From Mariprofundaceae bacterium (lineage in GTDB: Bacteria; Pseudomonadota; Zetaproteobacteria; Mariprofundales; Mariprofundaceae), in the NCBI GenBank assembly GCA_030950825.1, contig JAUZQT010000074.1, positions 1-23,183 on the forward strand: 23,183 nt of DNA, in the 5' to 3' direction. Below are positions 8,613 through 16,884 of the stretch, piece by piece. The notes beneath the pieces are model-generated. The model was not told the origin of the DNA. It did no database searches and was given only the letters and a program-made list of their open reading frames with translations. Each line of letters begins with the position of its first letter. Positions within the stretch are counted from its first letter, which is position 1. A program made the translations under genes and the position numbers.

Positions 8613-9531
8613 ACCGCTGCCTCGCATCAAGCAATAAGGCCAATATATCAGCCAGTAAATTGGCCAAAACATAAAACACTGCAATAATGAGTACACAGCC
8701 CTGCACCAGTGGATAATCACGGCGTTGAATGGCTTCGATAGTCAATAAGCCCAATCCTGGCCAATCAAATACGGTTTCAGTAATCACCGCACCGCCCAAT
8801 ACTGCCCCCAGCTGTAAGGCAAACATGGTCATCACTGGAATGGCGGCAATGCGCGCCGCATGTCGCCACCAAATACTTCGCTCAGATACGCCAAAAGCAC
8901 GCGCTGTACGAATCGCATCCATCGACATGGCTTCAAGCCAGCTGGAGCGTGCCATACGTGACAACATCGCTGCCAAAGCGGTACCCAAAGTAATGGCAGG
9001 CAATACCAAGCTTCCAGCTTGCCCCATGCCTGATACTGGTAGCCAGCCGAGGGTGACCGAAAACAGTAGCATCAATATCGGCCCCAACCAAAAATTTGGA
9101 ATGGAAACTCCGAGCAAAGAAAAGCCCATGGCTGCCGCATCCTGCACCTTTCCTGCATGTTTTGCAGCCCAATAACCCAATGGCAATGCCAGAACAACCG
9201 CCAATAATAGGCTCACAGATGCCAGTTTGGAGGTAGCTGGTAGGCGTTCCATAATACGTGTTAAGACATCGCGCTGATCAATGATGCTTGCCCCCCAATC
9301 GCCATTGAGAAGCCCCAAAATATAATGGGTGTATTGTTGTAAGATGGGTTCATCCAAGTGCAATGCATGGCGCATGGCTTCGCGATCTATTGCCAATGCC
9401 GTTTCACCCAATAATGCATCCACAGGATCACCTGGCACCAAATGCAGTAAAAAGAAAACCAAGGTTACCACACCTAAAAGGGTCGGAATGGCTTGTAAAA
9501 GTCGCCATGCAATCACACTGCTTAAATTCAT
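8605..9531 (-). CDS. Oligopeptide/dipeptide ABC transporter permease, DppB/OppB type
   Basis: This is a 308-residue inner-membrane permease and partner of the DppC-type gene that overlaps its 3' end. The N-terminal helix with TLLGVVTLVFFLLHLVPGDP is the hallmark of the DppB/OppB family. The EAA loop is seen around ARAFGVSERSIWWRHAARIAA, and GLGLLTIEAIQRRDYPLVQG matches the conserved C-terminal segment. Together the two would form the membrane channel of a peptide- or nickel-type importer. The start overlaps the stop of a 20-codon minus-strand frame (9528-9590) by ATGA. That frame could be a leader peptide but has no clear ribosome binding site. The gene is divergent from trhO. Confidence 0.9.
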   Translation of the reverse strand: MNLSSVIAWRLLQAIPTLLGVVTLVFFLLHLVPGDPVDALLGETALAIDREAMRHALHLDEPILQQYTHYILGLLNGDWGASIIDQRDVLTRIMERLPATSKLASVSLLLAVVLALPLGYWAAKHAGKVQDAAAMGFSLLGVSIPNFWLGPILMLLFSVTLGWLPVSGMGQAGSLVLPAITLGTALAAMLSRMARSSWLEAMSMDAIRTARAFGVSERSIWWRHAARIAAIPVMTMFALQLGAVLGGAVITETVFDWPGLGLLTIEAIQRRDYPLVQGCVLIIAVFYVLANLLADILALLLDARQRYA

Positions 9532-9592
9532 TCGCCCAAGCTATCCATCTTGCTCATTGAATTCATATCTTTTTGTGAACCCAATTCCATAC

Positions 9593-9609
9593 TTGGTATT
9601 CAGTACCAA
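9593..9609. promoter_or_regulatory. Inverted repeat between divergent dppB-type gene and trhO
   Basis: TTGGTA and TACCAA form a perfect 6-bp inverted repeat with a 5-base centre, in the 118-bp gap between divergent genes. The position and size fit an operator for a dimeric regulator. There is no evidence for which protein would bind. Confidence 0.3.
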
Positions 9610-9649
9610 TACGGCAGCATTGCGAACTTTTGCATGCTTGGAGAAAATT

Positions 9650-10639
9650 ATGTCGATTGTTGTTGCTGCACTTTATCATTTTACCACACTGAATGACTAT
9701 CGGGATCTACGCCAACCGATACAAGATTTTTGCGTTGCGCGCGGCATTCAAGGTACACTATTGTTAGCTAGAGAGGGGATCAACGGCACGGTGGCAGGAA
9801 AGCGTGAGAGTATTGATGCACTGCTTACTTTTTTGCGTGATGATAAACGCTTGCAAGCTTTGGAGCATAAAGAATCATGGGCATCTGATTGGCCTTTTTA
9901 TCGCATGAAGGTCAAACTTAAAAAAGAGATTGTTACACTGGGCATTGAAGGTGTCGATCCCAATATATGCGTGGGTACATATATCGAAGCCAAACATTGG
10001 AATGCCATAATTTCCGATCCTGATGTATTGCTTTTGGATACACGCAATGACTATGAATATGAAATTGGAACCTTTAAAGGCGCGGTTGATCCGAAAACGG
10101 ATACATTTCGAGAATTTCCCGAATATGTCGAAAAAAACTGTGATCCACGGCGGCAGAAGAAAGTCGCTATGTTTTGTACAGGCTGCATTCGTTGTGAAAA
10201 AGCATCGGCCTATATGTTGCAACAAGGATATGAAGAGGTCTTTCACCTTAAAGGCGGAATTCTAAAGTATCTCGAAGAGGTGCCTGAAGAAGAGAGTCTC
10301 TGGCAAGGCGAATGTTATGTCTTTGATGATCGTGTTGCCGTTGTACATGGCTTGAAAAAAGGTAGTTATAGCTTGTGCCGTGGTTGCCGTTGGCCGTTGC
10401 GTGAAGCTGATAAACATGCGGAATACTATGAAGAAGGTATCTGCTGTGAGCGCTGTTATGAGGTGCTGACAGTTGCAAAGCGTGCACGCCTTGAAGAGCG
10501 TGAAAAACAAAGTCGTTTGGCGAAGGCGCGTGGTGAAAGGCATCTCGGCATGTCCATGAAAGAAGCACAGCGCAAGAAAGCAATGCGTAAACAACAGCAG
10601 TGCGCGTTGGCACGGATGAGTGGCAGTATTTATGAATAA
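9650..10639 (+). CDS. trhO: tRNA uridine 5-oxyacetic acid / hydroxylation rhodanese TrhO (YceA family)
   Basis: TrhO is a cytoplasmic rhodanese-domain protein that hydroxylates wobble uridine (ho5U) in tRNAs using oxygen. The 329-residue length fits the family. The N-terminal part contains GTLLLAREGINGTVAG, and the rhodanese domain begins around LLLDTRNDYEYEIGTFKGA. The catalytic loop around C176 reads CTGCIRCEKA where the family normally has CTGGIRCEKA, so one glycine is replaced by a third cysteine (C179). HLKGGILKYLEE and the Cys-rich C-terminal segment (CRGC...CCERC) are present. GGAG lies six bases before the ATG at 9650. The frame remains open upstream, but that part is antisense to dppB. 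The stop overlaps the start of ychJ by eight bases. Confidence 0.93.
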   Translation: MSIVVAALYHFTTLNDYRDLRQPIQDFCVARGIQGTLLLAREGINGTVAGKRESIDALLTFLRDDKRLQALEHKESWASDWPFYRMKVKLKKEIVTLGIEGVDPNICVGTYIEAKHWNAIISDPDVLLLDTRNDYEYEIGTFKGAVDPKTDTFREFPEYVEKNCDPRRQKKVAMFCTGCIRCEKASAYMLQQGYEEVFHLKGGILKYLEEVPEEESLWQGECYVFDDRVAVVHGLKKGSYSLCRGCRWPLREADKHAEYYEEGICCERCYEVLTVAKRARLEEREKQSRLAKARGERHLGMSMKEAQRKKAMRKQQQCALARMSGSIYE

Positions 10640-11145
10640 ACTGGATCATTGCCCCTGTGGCTCACGCGAACTCTTGCATGAATTGCGCAAGTTATTTAAT
10701 TCCCGTTCCTAAGCAACTGATGCGCTCGCGTTATGCCGCCTTTGTGTTGGGAAATGTTGATTACTTACTAAAAACCTGGCACCCTGATACCCGTCCGAAA
10801 GATTTTAAGTTGGGTCGAGCGCGTTGGTTGGGTTTGACTATTTTACATGCAGATGGGAATACGGTGCATTTTTTGGCGGCATTTCATTCAGGGAATAAGG
10901 GCATGTTGCTTGAAGAAACCAGCCGCTTTGTATGCATGGATCAACATTGGCGATATGTGGATGGTGATTGTACTGTAACGCCTATCAAGCGTAATGCGCC
11001 TTGTTTTTGTGGTAGTCAGGAAAAATATAAACGCTGTTGTGGAAAAGCCGATATTTCGCACCCTATACCACCCCAATCTACCAATACAGCTTTGCGTATT
11101 CATTCTAGGAGGCGGAGGTTTATTGAGGACATGGGTTCTCGATAA
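10632..11145 (+). pseudogene. ychJ: YchJ/SEC-C metal-binding family protein, frameshifted near the N-terminus
   Basis: The family is a small protein with Cys-rich SEC-C-type ends and an NTF2-like core; its role is not firmly known. A start ATG at 10632 overlaps the trhO stop and encodes MNKLDHCPCGS, the expected N-terminal zinc motif, but this frame ends at a TAA after about 26 codons. The rest continues in the +1 frame: CASYLIPVPKQLMRSRYAAF, LLKTWHPDTRP, the core, and the C-terminal CFCGSQEKYKRCCG. The frames join naturally at about 10680-10686. Restoring two bases (GC) there would give GAA TGC TGC GCA and recreate the family's Cys-Cys pair. The gene is therefore either mutated or carries a sequencing error. 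A GTG at 10657 could start a shorter product lacking CPCGS. There is also an atypical tail of about 30 residues after the last Cys pair. Confidence 0.75.
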
Positions 11146-11179
11146 AAACTTCGGCAATGACAGGATGTTTTTATCCGTA

Positions 11180-12064
11180 CTATTTATCAATAATAGCGCC
11201 TTTTGAATCATTGTTGATGTCGCGCAAACTATTTAAGCTGTGATTTAATTTATGCTGCACGCATGCATATAAGGCATGTCCAAAATCAGAGTACCGTTCA
11301 CGCCAAGCTTGGACAGATTCATTGCTGATCATAATCAATCGTAATGGCGTGGTCGCAGTAACCGTTGCAGCATGTGGTTTTTGAGTAATGACTGAAATTT
11401 CCCCGATTTCATCACCTGAAGTTAAGCGGGCAAAGATAATTTTCTTATTTGGATTTTGTGGATGCTGCATTGAAATCTCGGCTTCACCACCCAAAATAAG
11501 ATACATAAAGCGGGTATCTGCATCCCCCTCATGAAAAAGAACCTTGCCAGCTTTAAGCGATAAGAACTGGGCATTATACAAGATAACTTCTCGCACGGCT
11601 TGCGGTAATGTGCTGAATATAGGGTTAACGGCCAAAGCTCCAGCTGCAGAACGGCGCTCAGCCAATTGGGTAATGGATCGCATAAAGCGTTCACTGGTAT
11701 TGAGCGTGTCGCGAACTTGCTCAATAGGGATTTGGTAAAGCTCGCAAGGTTCGACGGTGCGAACATCTGCTCCAGCAGGGGCGTTGTATAGAATGGAAGC
11801 CTCGCCAAAAACTTCGCCAGGGGTGATGGATCCAATTTCGAAAATACTATCATTGTGGCGCTTGTTGACTTGCAAAACGCCCGATTTAATTAAGTATAAG
11901 TATTGTATATATTGCCCTTCAGTGATGACCGCAACATTTGCGGCCATTTCAACTGGGATGGCAAAAGAACGGAAAAAATGCAATTCATCGGGGAAAAGGA
12001 CCGCCAAAATAGGGTAAATTTTAGCATCAATGTCCTGTAAAGGCTCTTCTGTGTGTGTATCCAT
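11180..12064 (-). CDS. Tandem cyclic-nucleotide-binding-domain protein (Crp-like fold, no HTH)
   Basis: This 294-residue soluble protein is built from two cyclic-nucleotide-binding beta-roll domains, at about residues 15-125 and 145-260. Domain 1 shows YLYLIKSGVLQV and the pocket GEVFGEASILYNAPAGADV. Domain 2 shows FHEGD, MYLILGGEAEISM and GDEIGEISVITQKPHAATV. In both pockets the arginine that contacts the cyclic phosphate (PRAATV in Crp-type proteins) is replaced, by Ala-Gly in one and His in the other. Binding of cAMP or cGMP is therefore doubtful. No DNA-binding helix-turn-helix, kinase or channel segment follows, and the C-terminus is a short helical tail. It may be a regulatory or docking subunit. 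The start has no strong Shine-Dalgarno. It is convergent with ychJ and divergent from mutM. Confidence 0.82.
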   Translation of the reverse strand: MDTHTEEPLQDIDAKIYPILAVLFPDELHFFRSFAIPVEMAANVAVITEGQYIQYLYLIKSGVLQVNKRHNDSIFEIGSITPGEVFGEASILYNAPAGADVRTVEPCELYQIPIEQVRDTLNTSERFMRSITQLAERRSAAGALAVNPIFSTLPQAVREVILYNAQFLSLKAGKVLFHEGDADTRFMYLILGGEAEISMQHPQNPNKKIIFARLTSGDEIGEISVITQKPHAATVTATTPLRLIMISNESVQAWRERYSDFGHALYACVQHKLNHSLNSLRDINNDSKGAIIDK

Positions 12065-12130
12065 GGTAGAGAACTATGAATGCAAGAAGTCCAGCTCGCA
12101 AGTGATTCGTGCAAGCTCAGATTTATATCT

Positions 12131-12197
12131 GCGAATGTTATTAAAAATTCGCGTATGTCTGGATGGGTTTGCCTAATATAATGAGCATTTATATAAT
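12131..12197 (+). promoter_or_regulatory. Candidate mutM promoter with upstream inverted repeat
   Basis: TTGCCT (12169-12174) and TATAAT (12192-12197) are 17 bases apart, about 65 bases before the mutM start. A second TATAAT lies at 12177-12182. Just upstream, GCGAAT (12131-12136) and ATTCGC (12147-12152) form an inverted repeat with a 10-base spacer, which could be a regulator site serving this divergent region. Confidence 0.45.
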
Positions 12198-12262
12198 CCT
12201 AATGTGCATTCTTTCGTTTGACTGAACTTGGCCTTGTGATCCTCGTGCGTTAGCTTTCGTAT

Positions 12263-13090
12263 ATGCCAGAGTTACCTGAAGTTGAAGTTGTTCGAACGGG
12301 ACTTGAGCCTTTGCTACAAGGGCGAGTGCTTCAGTCTATCACAACATTTCGAATGAATTTACGTTACCCATTTCCCGATTTTTCTCCTTTGTTAAATCAG
12401 AAGCTGCGATGCATTCGTCGCCGTGCTAAATATTTGTTGTTTGATTTTGAAAATCAGCGAGAAACAGAGCAAACGCTGGTTTGGCATTTGGGTATGACTG
12501 GGCAGTTTCATGTACTTCCCAAAGATGTGCCATCAGGGGCGCATGAACATATACGCTTTGATTTTGATGATGAACATAGTCTGCGTTATCGTGATGCGCG
12601 CCGTTTTGGTTATGCGGGATTACTGGCAACGGTGAGCTGGCAGCAGCATGACTGGTTTAAGCGTTTGGGGGTAGAGCCCTTGCAAGATATGTTTGATGTT
12701 GAGGTTTTGTTGAAGCATTGTTTGGGGCGTAAAGCACCGATTAAAACGCTGATCATGGACGCGCATGTGGTGGTGGGTGTGGGTAATATTTATGCCTCGG
12801 AATCGTTGTTTTTGGCTGCTATTCACCCATCACGTGCGGCGCGGCGCATTTCGAAAAAGCGCTTATCCACCTTGGTGTCAGCCATCAAAAAAGTCTTGGC
12901 TTCAGCGATACAAGCAGGTGGCAGTAGTATCAGTGATTTTGTACAAATTGATGGAAAACCAGGTTACTTTGCGCACAGCTTTCAGGTTTATGGGCGTGAA
13001 GGTAAGGCGTGTTTTCGTTGTCGTGGTGTGATTCGACGCATAACACAGGCTGGTCGTAGCACTTTTTATTGTCCTAATTGTCAGCATTAG
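12263..13090 (+). CDS. mutM: Formamidopyrimidine-DNA glycosylase MutM (Fpg)
   Basis: This base-excision repair enzyme removes 8-oxoguanine and formamidopyrimidines and cuts the abasic site. The 275-residue protein begins with MPELPEVEVVR, which supplies the catalytic N-terminal proline and Glu3 after Met removal. RRAKYLLF carries the conserved Lys near residue 56. HLGMTGQF, the helix-two-turn-helix segment around VGVGNIYASE, and the C-terminal zinc finger with C250, C253, C270 and C273 are all in place. The start is fixed because the catalytic proline must be residue 2, although there is no strong ribosome binding site. It stands alone, divergent from the cyclic-nucleotide-domain gene and 184 bp before argS. 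That gap shows only a weak GCGAA/TTCGC hairpin. Confidence 0.97.
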   Translation: MPELPEVEVVRTGLEPLLQGRVLQSITTFRMNLRYPFPDFSPLLNQKLRCIRRRAKYLLFDFENQRETEQTLVWHLGMTGQFHVLPKDVPSGAHEHIRFDFDDEHSLRYRDARRFGYAGLLATVSWQQHDWFKRLGVEPLQDMFDVEVLLKHCLGRKAPIKTLIMDAHVVVGVGNIYASESLFLAAIHPSRAARRISKKRLSTLVSAIKKVLASAIQAGGSSISDFVQIDGKPGYFAHSFQVYGREGKACFRCRGVIRRITQAGRSTFYCPNCQH

Positions 13091-13274
13091 TTTTCCGAGG
13101 CGGCGGTTATCATTACTTGTCCTGTGATGATGCTTCATGCGATGGGGTGGAGAAAATCCATGCGCCTTGAGAGAAAGTCGATAAGATGTGGGACGCAGTA
13201 GACTGAGTGCCAACAAATGAGTAGGCGAAGTTTTTTCGCGACTTGTAAGCATATCAGTAAATTTTGGAGGCTTT

Positions 13275-14981
13275 GTGAAACAGGCTTTGGAACAGGCATT
13301 GCAGTGTGCCGTGGATATATTATTACAAGATACACCCAACGCAAAAAATGTGGTTGTGCAACTAACACGCCCTAAAATGAAAGAACATGGTGATTATGCC
13401 GCGAATATAGCCATGCCACTGGCTGGTGTATTGAAACAAAACCCACGTCAGCTTGCTGAGAAAATTTTACAAACAGTGCAGTGGCCTGAAGCGGTTGAAG
13501 GCACTGATATTGCTGGCCCAGGATTTATTAATATACGCTTGCAAAAAGCCTGCGAAGCGGAAGTTTTGAAAAAAATTCTGCTGCAAGGCGAAGATTATGG
13601 GCGTATCGCGGTGAGTGGTACGGCAGATAACGTGTGTTTGGAATTTGTATCTGCCAACCCAACTGGCCCGATGCATGTGGGACATGGCCGTGGTGCGGTG
13701 GTTGGTGATGCCTTGGGAAACTTGTTATCCACACGCGGTTTGAATGTGCATCGCGAATATTACATCAATGATGCAGGCGCGCAGATTGCCGTATTGGCGG
13801 AGTCGGTATGGTTGCGTATGCAAGGGTTGCAGGGTGATTCGATCACACTGCCTGAATCAGCATATCCAGGTGAATACATTATTGATATTGCCAAAGCCTT
13901 GCTTGAGCAGCGTGATTTTTCTGATATTTCGGATATGGCTGATGATCAACGTATGGCATGGATTGGTGCGCAAAGTGTGGCAGCCAATATGGCGATGATT
14001 CGTGGTGATCTAGCCTGTATGGATATTACGTTCGATCACTTTTTTTCAGAGAAAGCATTGCATAAATCAGGCAAGGTTCAGGGGCTGATTCAGCGTCTAC
14101 AGGATGAAGGAACGGTATATCGGGGCACGTTGCCACCACCCAAAGGTAAGGCGGTAGAGGATTACCATGCAGTGGAGCAATTATTGTTCCGCACGACTGA
14201 TTTTGGCGATGATGTAGATCGCCCATTGGCCAAACAGGATGGTACAGCTACTTATTTTGCGGCAGATATTGCTTATCATGTGGATAAACTTGAACGTGGC
14301 TTTGATCGCATGATTGATATTTGGGGAGCAGACCATGGCGGTTATGTCACGCGTGTTCAGGCAGCTATAAAAGCATTAACCCAGCGTGAGGCGCAGCCTG
14401 ATGTGTTGCTGGTGCAAATGGTGAACCTAACCCGTGATGGCAAGCCTGTGCGTATGTCCAAACGTGCTGGGACATTTGTTACTTTGCGTGAAGTGGTGGA
14501 TGAAGTGGGTGCCGATGCGGTACGCTTTAACTTTATGACGCGACGTGTTGAAAGCCAATTTGACTTTGACTTGCAAGAGGCCAAAGAAAAGAGCAATGAA
14601 AACCCTGTGTATTATGTGCAGTATGCCCATGCGCGTGTGGCAGCAATTTTACGAAAGGCGGAACAAGAGGGGATTGTTTTGCAGGCTGTTGACGATGTGG
14701 ATGTATCTCACTTGAGCTCGGCGGAAGAACAAACGCTGGTGGCTCAGCTATTGGCTTATCCTGAAATGCTGGATGTGGCAGCAGATCGATTGGAAGCCTA
14801 CCGTGTTGCTACCTATGTGATGAAACTGGCAGCCAACTTTCATGGTTTTTATCATAAAAATCGCGTGGTGACTGATGATGTAGCACTTACTCAGGCGCGT
14901 TTGTTGCTGGCGCGTGCAGTGAAGCAGGTCATTGCCAATGCTTTGGCGGTCTTGGGTGTATCTGCCCCAGATCGCATGTAG
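13275..14981 (+). CDS. argS: Arginyl-tRNA synthetase
   Basis: This is a class I aminoacyl-tRNA synthetase of 568 residues that charges tRNA-Arg. FVSANPTGPMHVGHGRGAV contains the HIGH signature as HVGH (134-137), and the KMSKS loop appears as RMSKR (393-397), the usual arginyl variant. The N-terminal Arg-specific tRNA-binding domain contains HGDYAANIAM, and the C-terminal DALR anticodon-binding domain ends in ALAVLGVSAPDRM. The start is a GTG with GGAGG four bases upstream. It is followed after 34 bases by the SPOR-domain gene, an arrangement that suggests co-transcription. Confidence 0.97.
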   Translation: MKQALEQALQCAVDILLQDTPNAKNVVVQLTRPKMKEHGDYAANIAMPLAGVLKQNPRQLAEKILQTVQWPEAVEGTDIAGPGFINIRLQKACEAEVLKKILLQGEDYGRIAVSGTADNVCLEFVSANPTGPMHVGHGRGAVVGDALGNLLSTRGLNVHREYYINDAGAQIAVLAESVWLRMQGLQGDSITLPESAYPGEYIIDIAKALLEQRDFSDISDMADDQRMAWIGAQSVAANMAMIRGDLACMDITFDHFFSEKALHKSGKVQGLIQRLQDEGTVYRGTLPPPKGKAVEDYHAVEQLLFRTTDFGDDVDRPLAKQDGTATYFAADIAYHVDKLERGFDRMIDIWGADHGGYVTRVQAAIKALTQREAQPDVLLVQMVNLTRDGKPVRMSKRAGTFVTLREVVDEVGADAVRFNFMTRRVESQFDFDLQEAKEKSNENPVYYVQYAHARVAAILRKAEQEGIVLQAVDDVDVSHLSSAEEQTLVAQLLAYPEMLDVAADRLEAYRVATYVMKLAANFHGFYHKNRVVTDDVALTQARLLLARAVKQVIANALAVLGVSAPDRM

Positions 14982-15015
14982 TGGGCATTTTAATGTCTGT
15001 GTCTAGGGCTATGTG

Positions 15016-15780
15016 ATGGCAGTGCAAGACTTTGCCAAAACAGAGGTGCCTGTAGAAAGCCCTGAAAGGGTACAGCCAAGGTATAAAATATCCCTTATAA
15101 CGGTGCTGGTACTTATTGTTGTATTGGCAGTGTTTATGGGGGGATTCTGGCTGGGAAAGCAGCAGGGCATTGAAATAGCCGCAGGTGAAGATAAGGGGCG
15201 CTTAGAAAAGTTGTTGCGCCAACAGCAAGGTGAAATGGATTTATTGCGTGCGGCTGCCAAACAGAATAAGCAGCCTGAGGTATCAACAACGCAGGTGGGA
15301 GAGCTTACTTTTTATAATGAGTTGCTCAATCAAGACGTGCAACCAACAAGTTTGCATGCGAATGCTGTAAAAAAAGTCAGTTCAGTAAAATTTAAGCCGC
15401 AAACGCATATTCCAATATCATCAAAAGATGCGATGCGAAAGATGATTGAAGAAGAATTAAGGCAAGATGTTGGGGTAAGTCATTCGCCAGTGGCAGGTAC
15501 AAACAGCGATGCACTGGTGCGCCCGATTAGCGCTGAATCAAAAGTAGCATATATGTTGCAGCTAGGCTCATTTCAAAAACAAAATGATGCTTATACTTTC
15601 CTGGAGAAACTCCGTAAAAAAGGAAATATATCGTTTATTCGTCGTGTTGAATTGCCAGAGCGCGGTGTTTGGTACCGTGTCTACTTAGGGCCTTACGATT
15701 CCAGAAATGCAGCCAATGCAGCAAAAGATAAGGTGAAGAAAATATTGGAAATAACAGGCCTTGTGGTGAAGGGACGTTGA
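15016..15780 (+). CDS. Single-pass membrane protein with C-terminal SPOR domain
   Basis: This 254-residue protein has a short cytoplasmic N-terminus and one membrane helix at about 25-47 (ITVLVLIVVLAVFMGGFWLG). A Gln/Lys-rich periplasmic linker of about 130 residues follows, then a SPOR domain at about 178-254, with YMLQLGSFQKQNDAYTF and GVWYRVYLGPYDS. SPOR domains bind denuded peptidoglycan glycan strands at division septa, so a cell-envelope or division role is likely; it has the FtsN/DedD architecture. I chose the ATG at 15016 because AGGG lies seven bases upstream. A GTG directly before it (15013) is the alternative. It lies between argS and the AmgK-like kinase and overlaps the latter by four bases. 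Confidence 0.88.
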   Translation: MAVQDFAKTEVPVESPERVQPRYKISLITVLVLIVVLAVFMGGFWLGKQQGIEIAAGEDKGRLEKLLRQQQGEMDLLRAAAKQNKQPEVSTTQVGELTFYNELLNQDVQPTSLHANAVKKVSSVKFKPQTHIPISSKDAMRKMIEEELRQDVGVSHSPVAGTNSDALVRPISAESKVAYMLQLGSFQKQNDAYTFLEKLRKKGNISFIRRVELPERGVWYRVYLGPYDSRNAANAAKDKVKKILEITGLVVKGR

Positions 15781-16754
15781 TAGATACTGACGATGCCCGA
15801 CTCAATCAAGCCTGCCGTTGGTTGTATCAGGTGTTGGATACAGGCTTTGATATTCGCCCTTTGGCTGGGGACGCATCATTTCGGCGCTATTTTCGTGTGT
15901 ATGCAGGTGTTAATGTATGGGTATTGATGGATGCGCCGCCTGATAAAGAAGATTGCACACCTTTTTTAAATGTTCGCGCATGGCTGCAATCGGCCTCATT
16001 GCGTGTGCCTGATTTGATTGCGATGGATGCACAGCAAGGGTTCTTATTGTTGGAGGATTTTGGTGATGAAACATGGGCCGTTTATGTGCAAAAAAATAGT
16101 GGGCTAGAGCCGCTGTTTACGGATGCCTTAAAACAATTACAGACCTTGCAAGAAGCCTTGCCAACACTTGAGTTGCCCCTATTTGATGTTGCACGCATGC
16201 AGCGTGAATGTGATCTTTATTTGGATTGGTATTTGCCCAAAGTGGCATCTTATATTCCTTCCACGATTGAGCGGCAATCATTTCATCATGCGTTGCTTCC
16301 CTATTTGCAACGCTTGCAAGCATTGCCTCAGGTTGCGGTTCATTTGGATTATCACTCTCGCAACCTGATGCTTCCCAAAGATGGCTTGCCATTGGGGGTC
16401 ATTGATTTTCAAGATGCTGTGATAGGCCCACTTACCTATGATTTGGCATCATTACTGTATGATTGTTATCAAGACTACCCTGAACCGTTGCGTCGGAAGT
16501 GGAGTGAGCATTTCTTTTCGGTGTTGAGCAGTGAATCCAAGCAGTGTTTTACGAGTGTTGACGATTGGCACCATGCTTTACGTTTAACTGCTTTTCAACG
16601 GCATATCAAAGCAGTTGGCATTTTTGCTCGTTTGGCATATCGAGATGGTAAAATGGGCTTTTTGGATGAAATTCCGCTGACAAGAAAGCATTTGCAGGAT
16701 GAAATGGATGTTTTGAATTTACCCAAGGGTATTTGTGCGTTATTGCAGCGTTGA
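15777..16754 (+). CDS. amgK: Aminoglycoside-phosphotransferase-fold sugar kinase, AmgK-like
   Basis: AmgK phosphorylates the anomeric position of N-acetylmuramic acid and GlcNAc in cell-wall recycling. The 325-residue protein shows the kinase-fold elements FRRYFRV and WVLMDAPPDKEDCTPF. It also has LLLEDFGDE, the catalytic loop HLDYHSRN (189-196, D191 and N196), and the metal-binding IDFQD (209-213). These match the AmgK/YihE-like family rather than antibiotic kinases. The start is an unusual TTG overlapping the previous stop (TTGA), with GAAGGG close upstream. The usual partner, the uridylyltransferase MurU, does not follow. The next gene is instead the related rmlA, 130 bp away. The exact substrate is therefore inferred. 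Confidence 0.8.
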   Translation: MIDTDDARLNQACRWLYQVLDTGFDIRPLAGDASFRRYFRVYAGVNVWVLMDAPPDKEDCTPFLNVRAWLQSASLRVPDLIAMDAQQGFLLLEDFGDETWAVYVQKNSGLEPLFTDALKQLQTLQEALPTLELPLFDVARMQRECDLYLDWYLPKVASYIPSTIERQSFHHALLPYLQRLQALPQVAVHLDYHSRNLMLPKDGLPLGVIDFQDAVIGPLTYDLASLLYDCYQDYPEPLRRKWSEHFFSVLSSESKQCFTSVDDWHHALRLTAFQRHIKAVGIFARLAYRDGKMGFLDEIPLTRKHLQDEMDVLNLPKGICALLQR

Positions 16755-16884
16755 ATTCTGGGAAGTAAAAAACGAACTATTCAAGTTTTATGGATATTTT
16801 TAGACTATGTTGAAAAATATATAAGCATATAAAAATAAAACTTTTCATTGTATGGTTTGATGATGTTATTATGGGGGTTGTTAA

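Noticed and set aside
12902..13339. A 145-codon open frame on the minus strand spanning the mutM-argS gap
   Set aside because: It overlaps two certain genes, has low-complexity Thr/Ser/Lys-rich composition typical of antisense frames, and has no recognisable domain.
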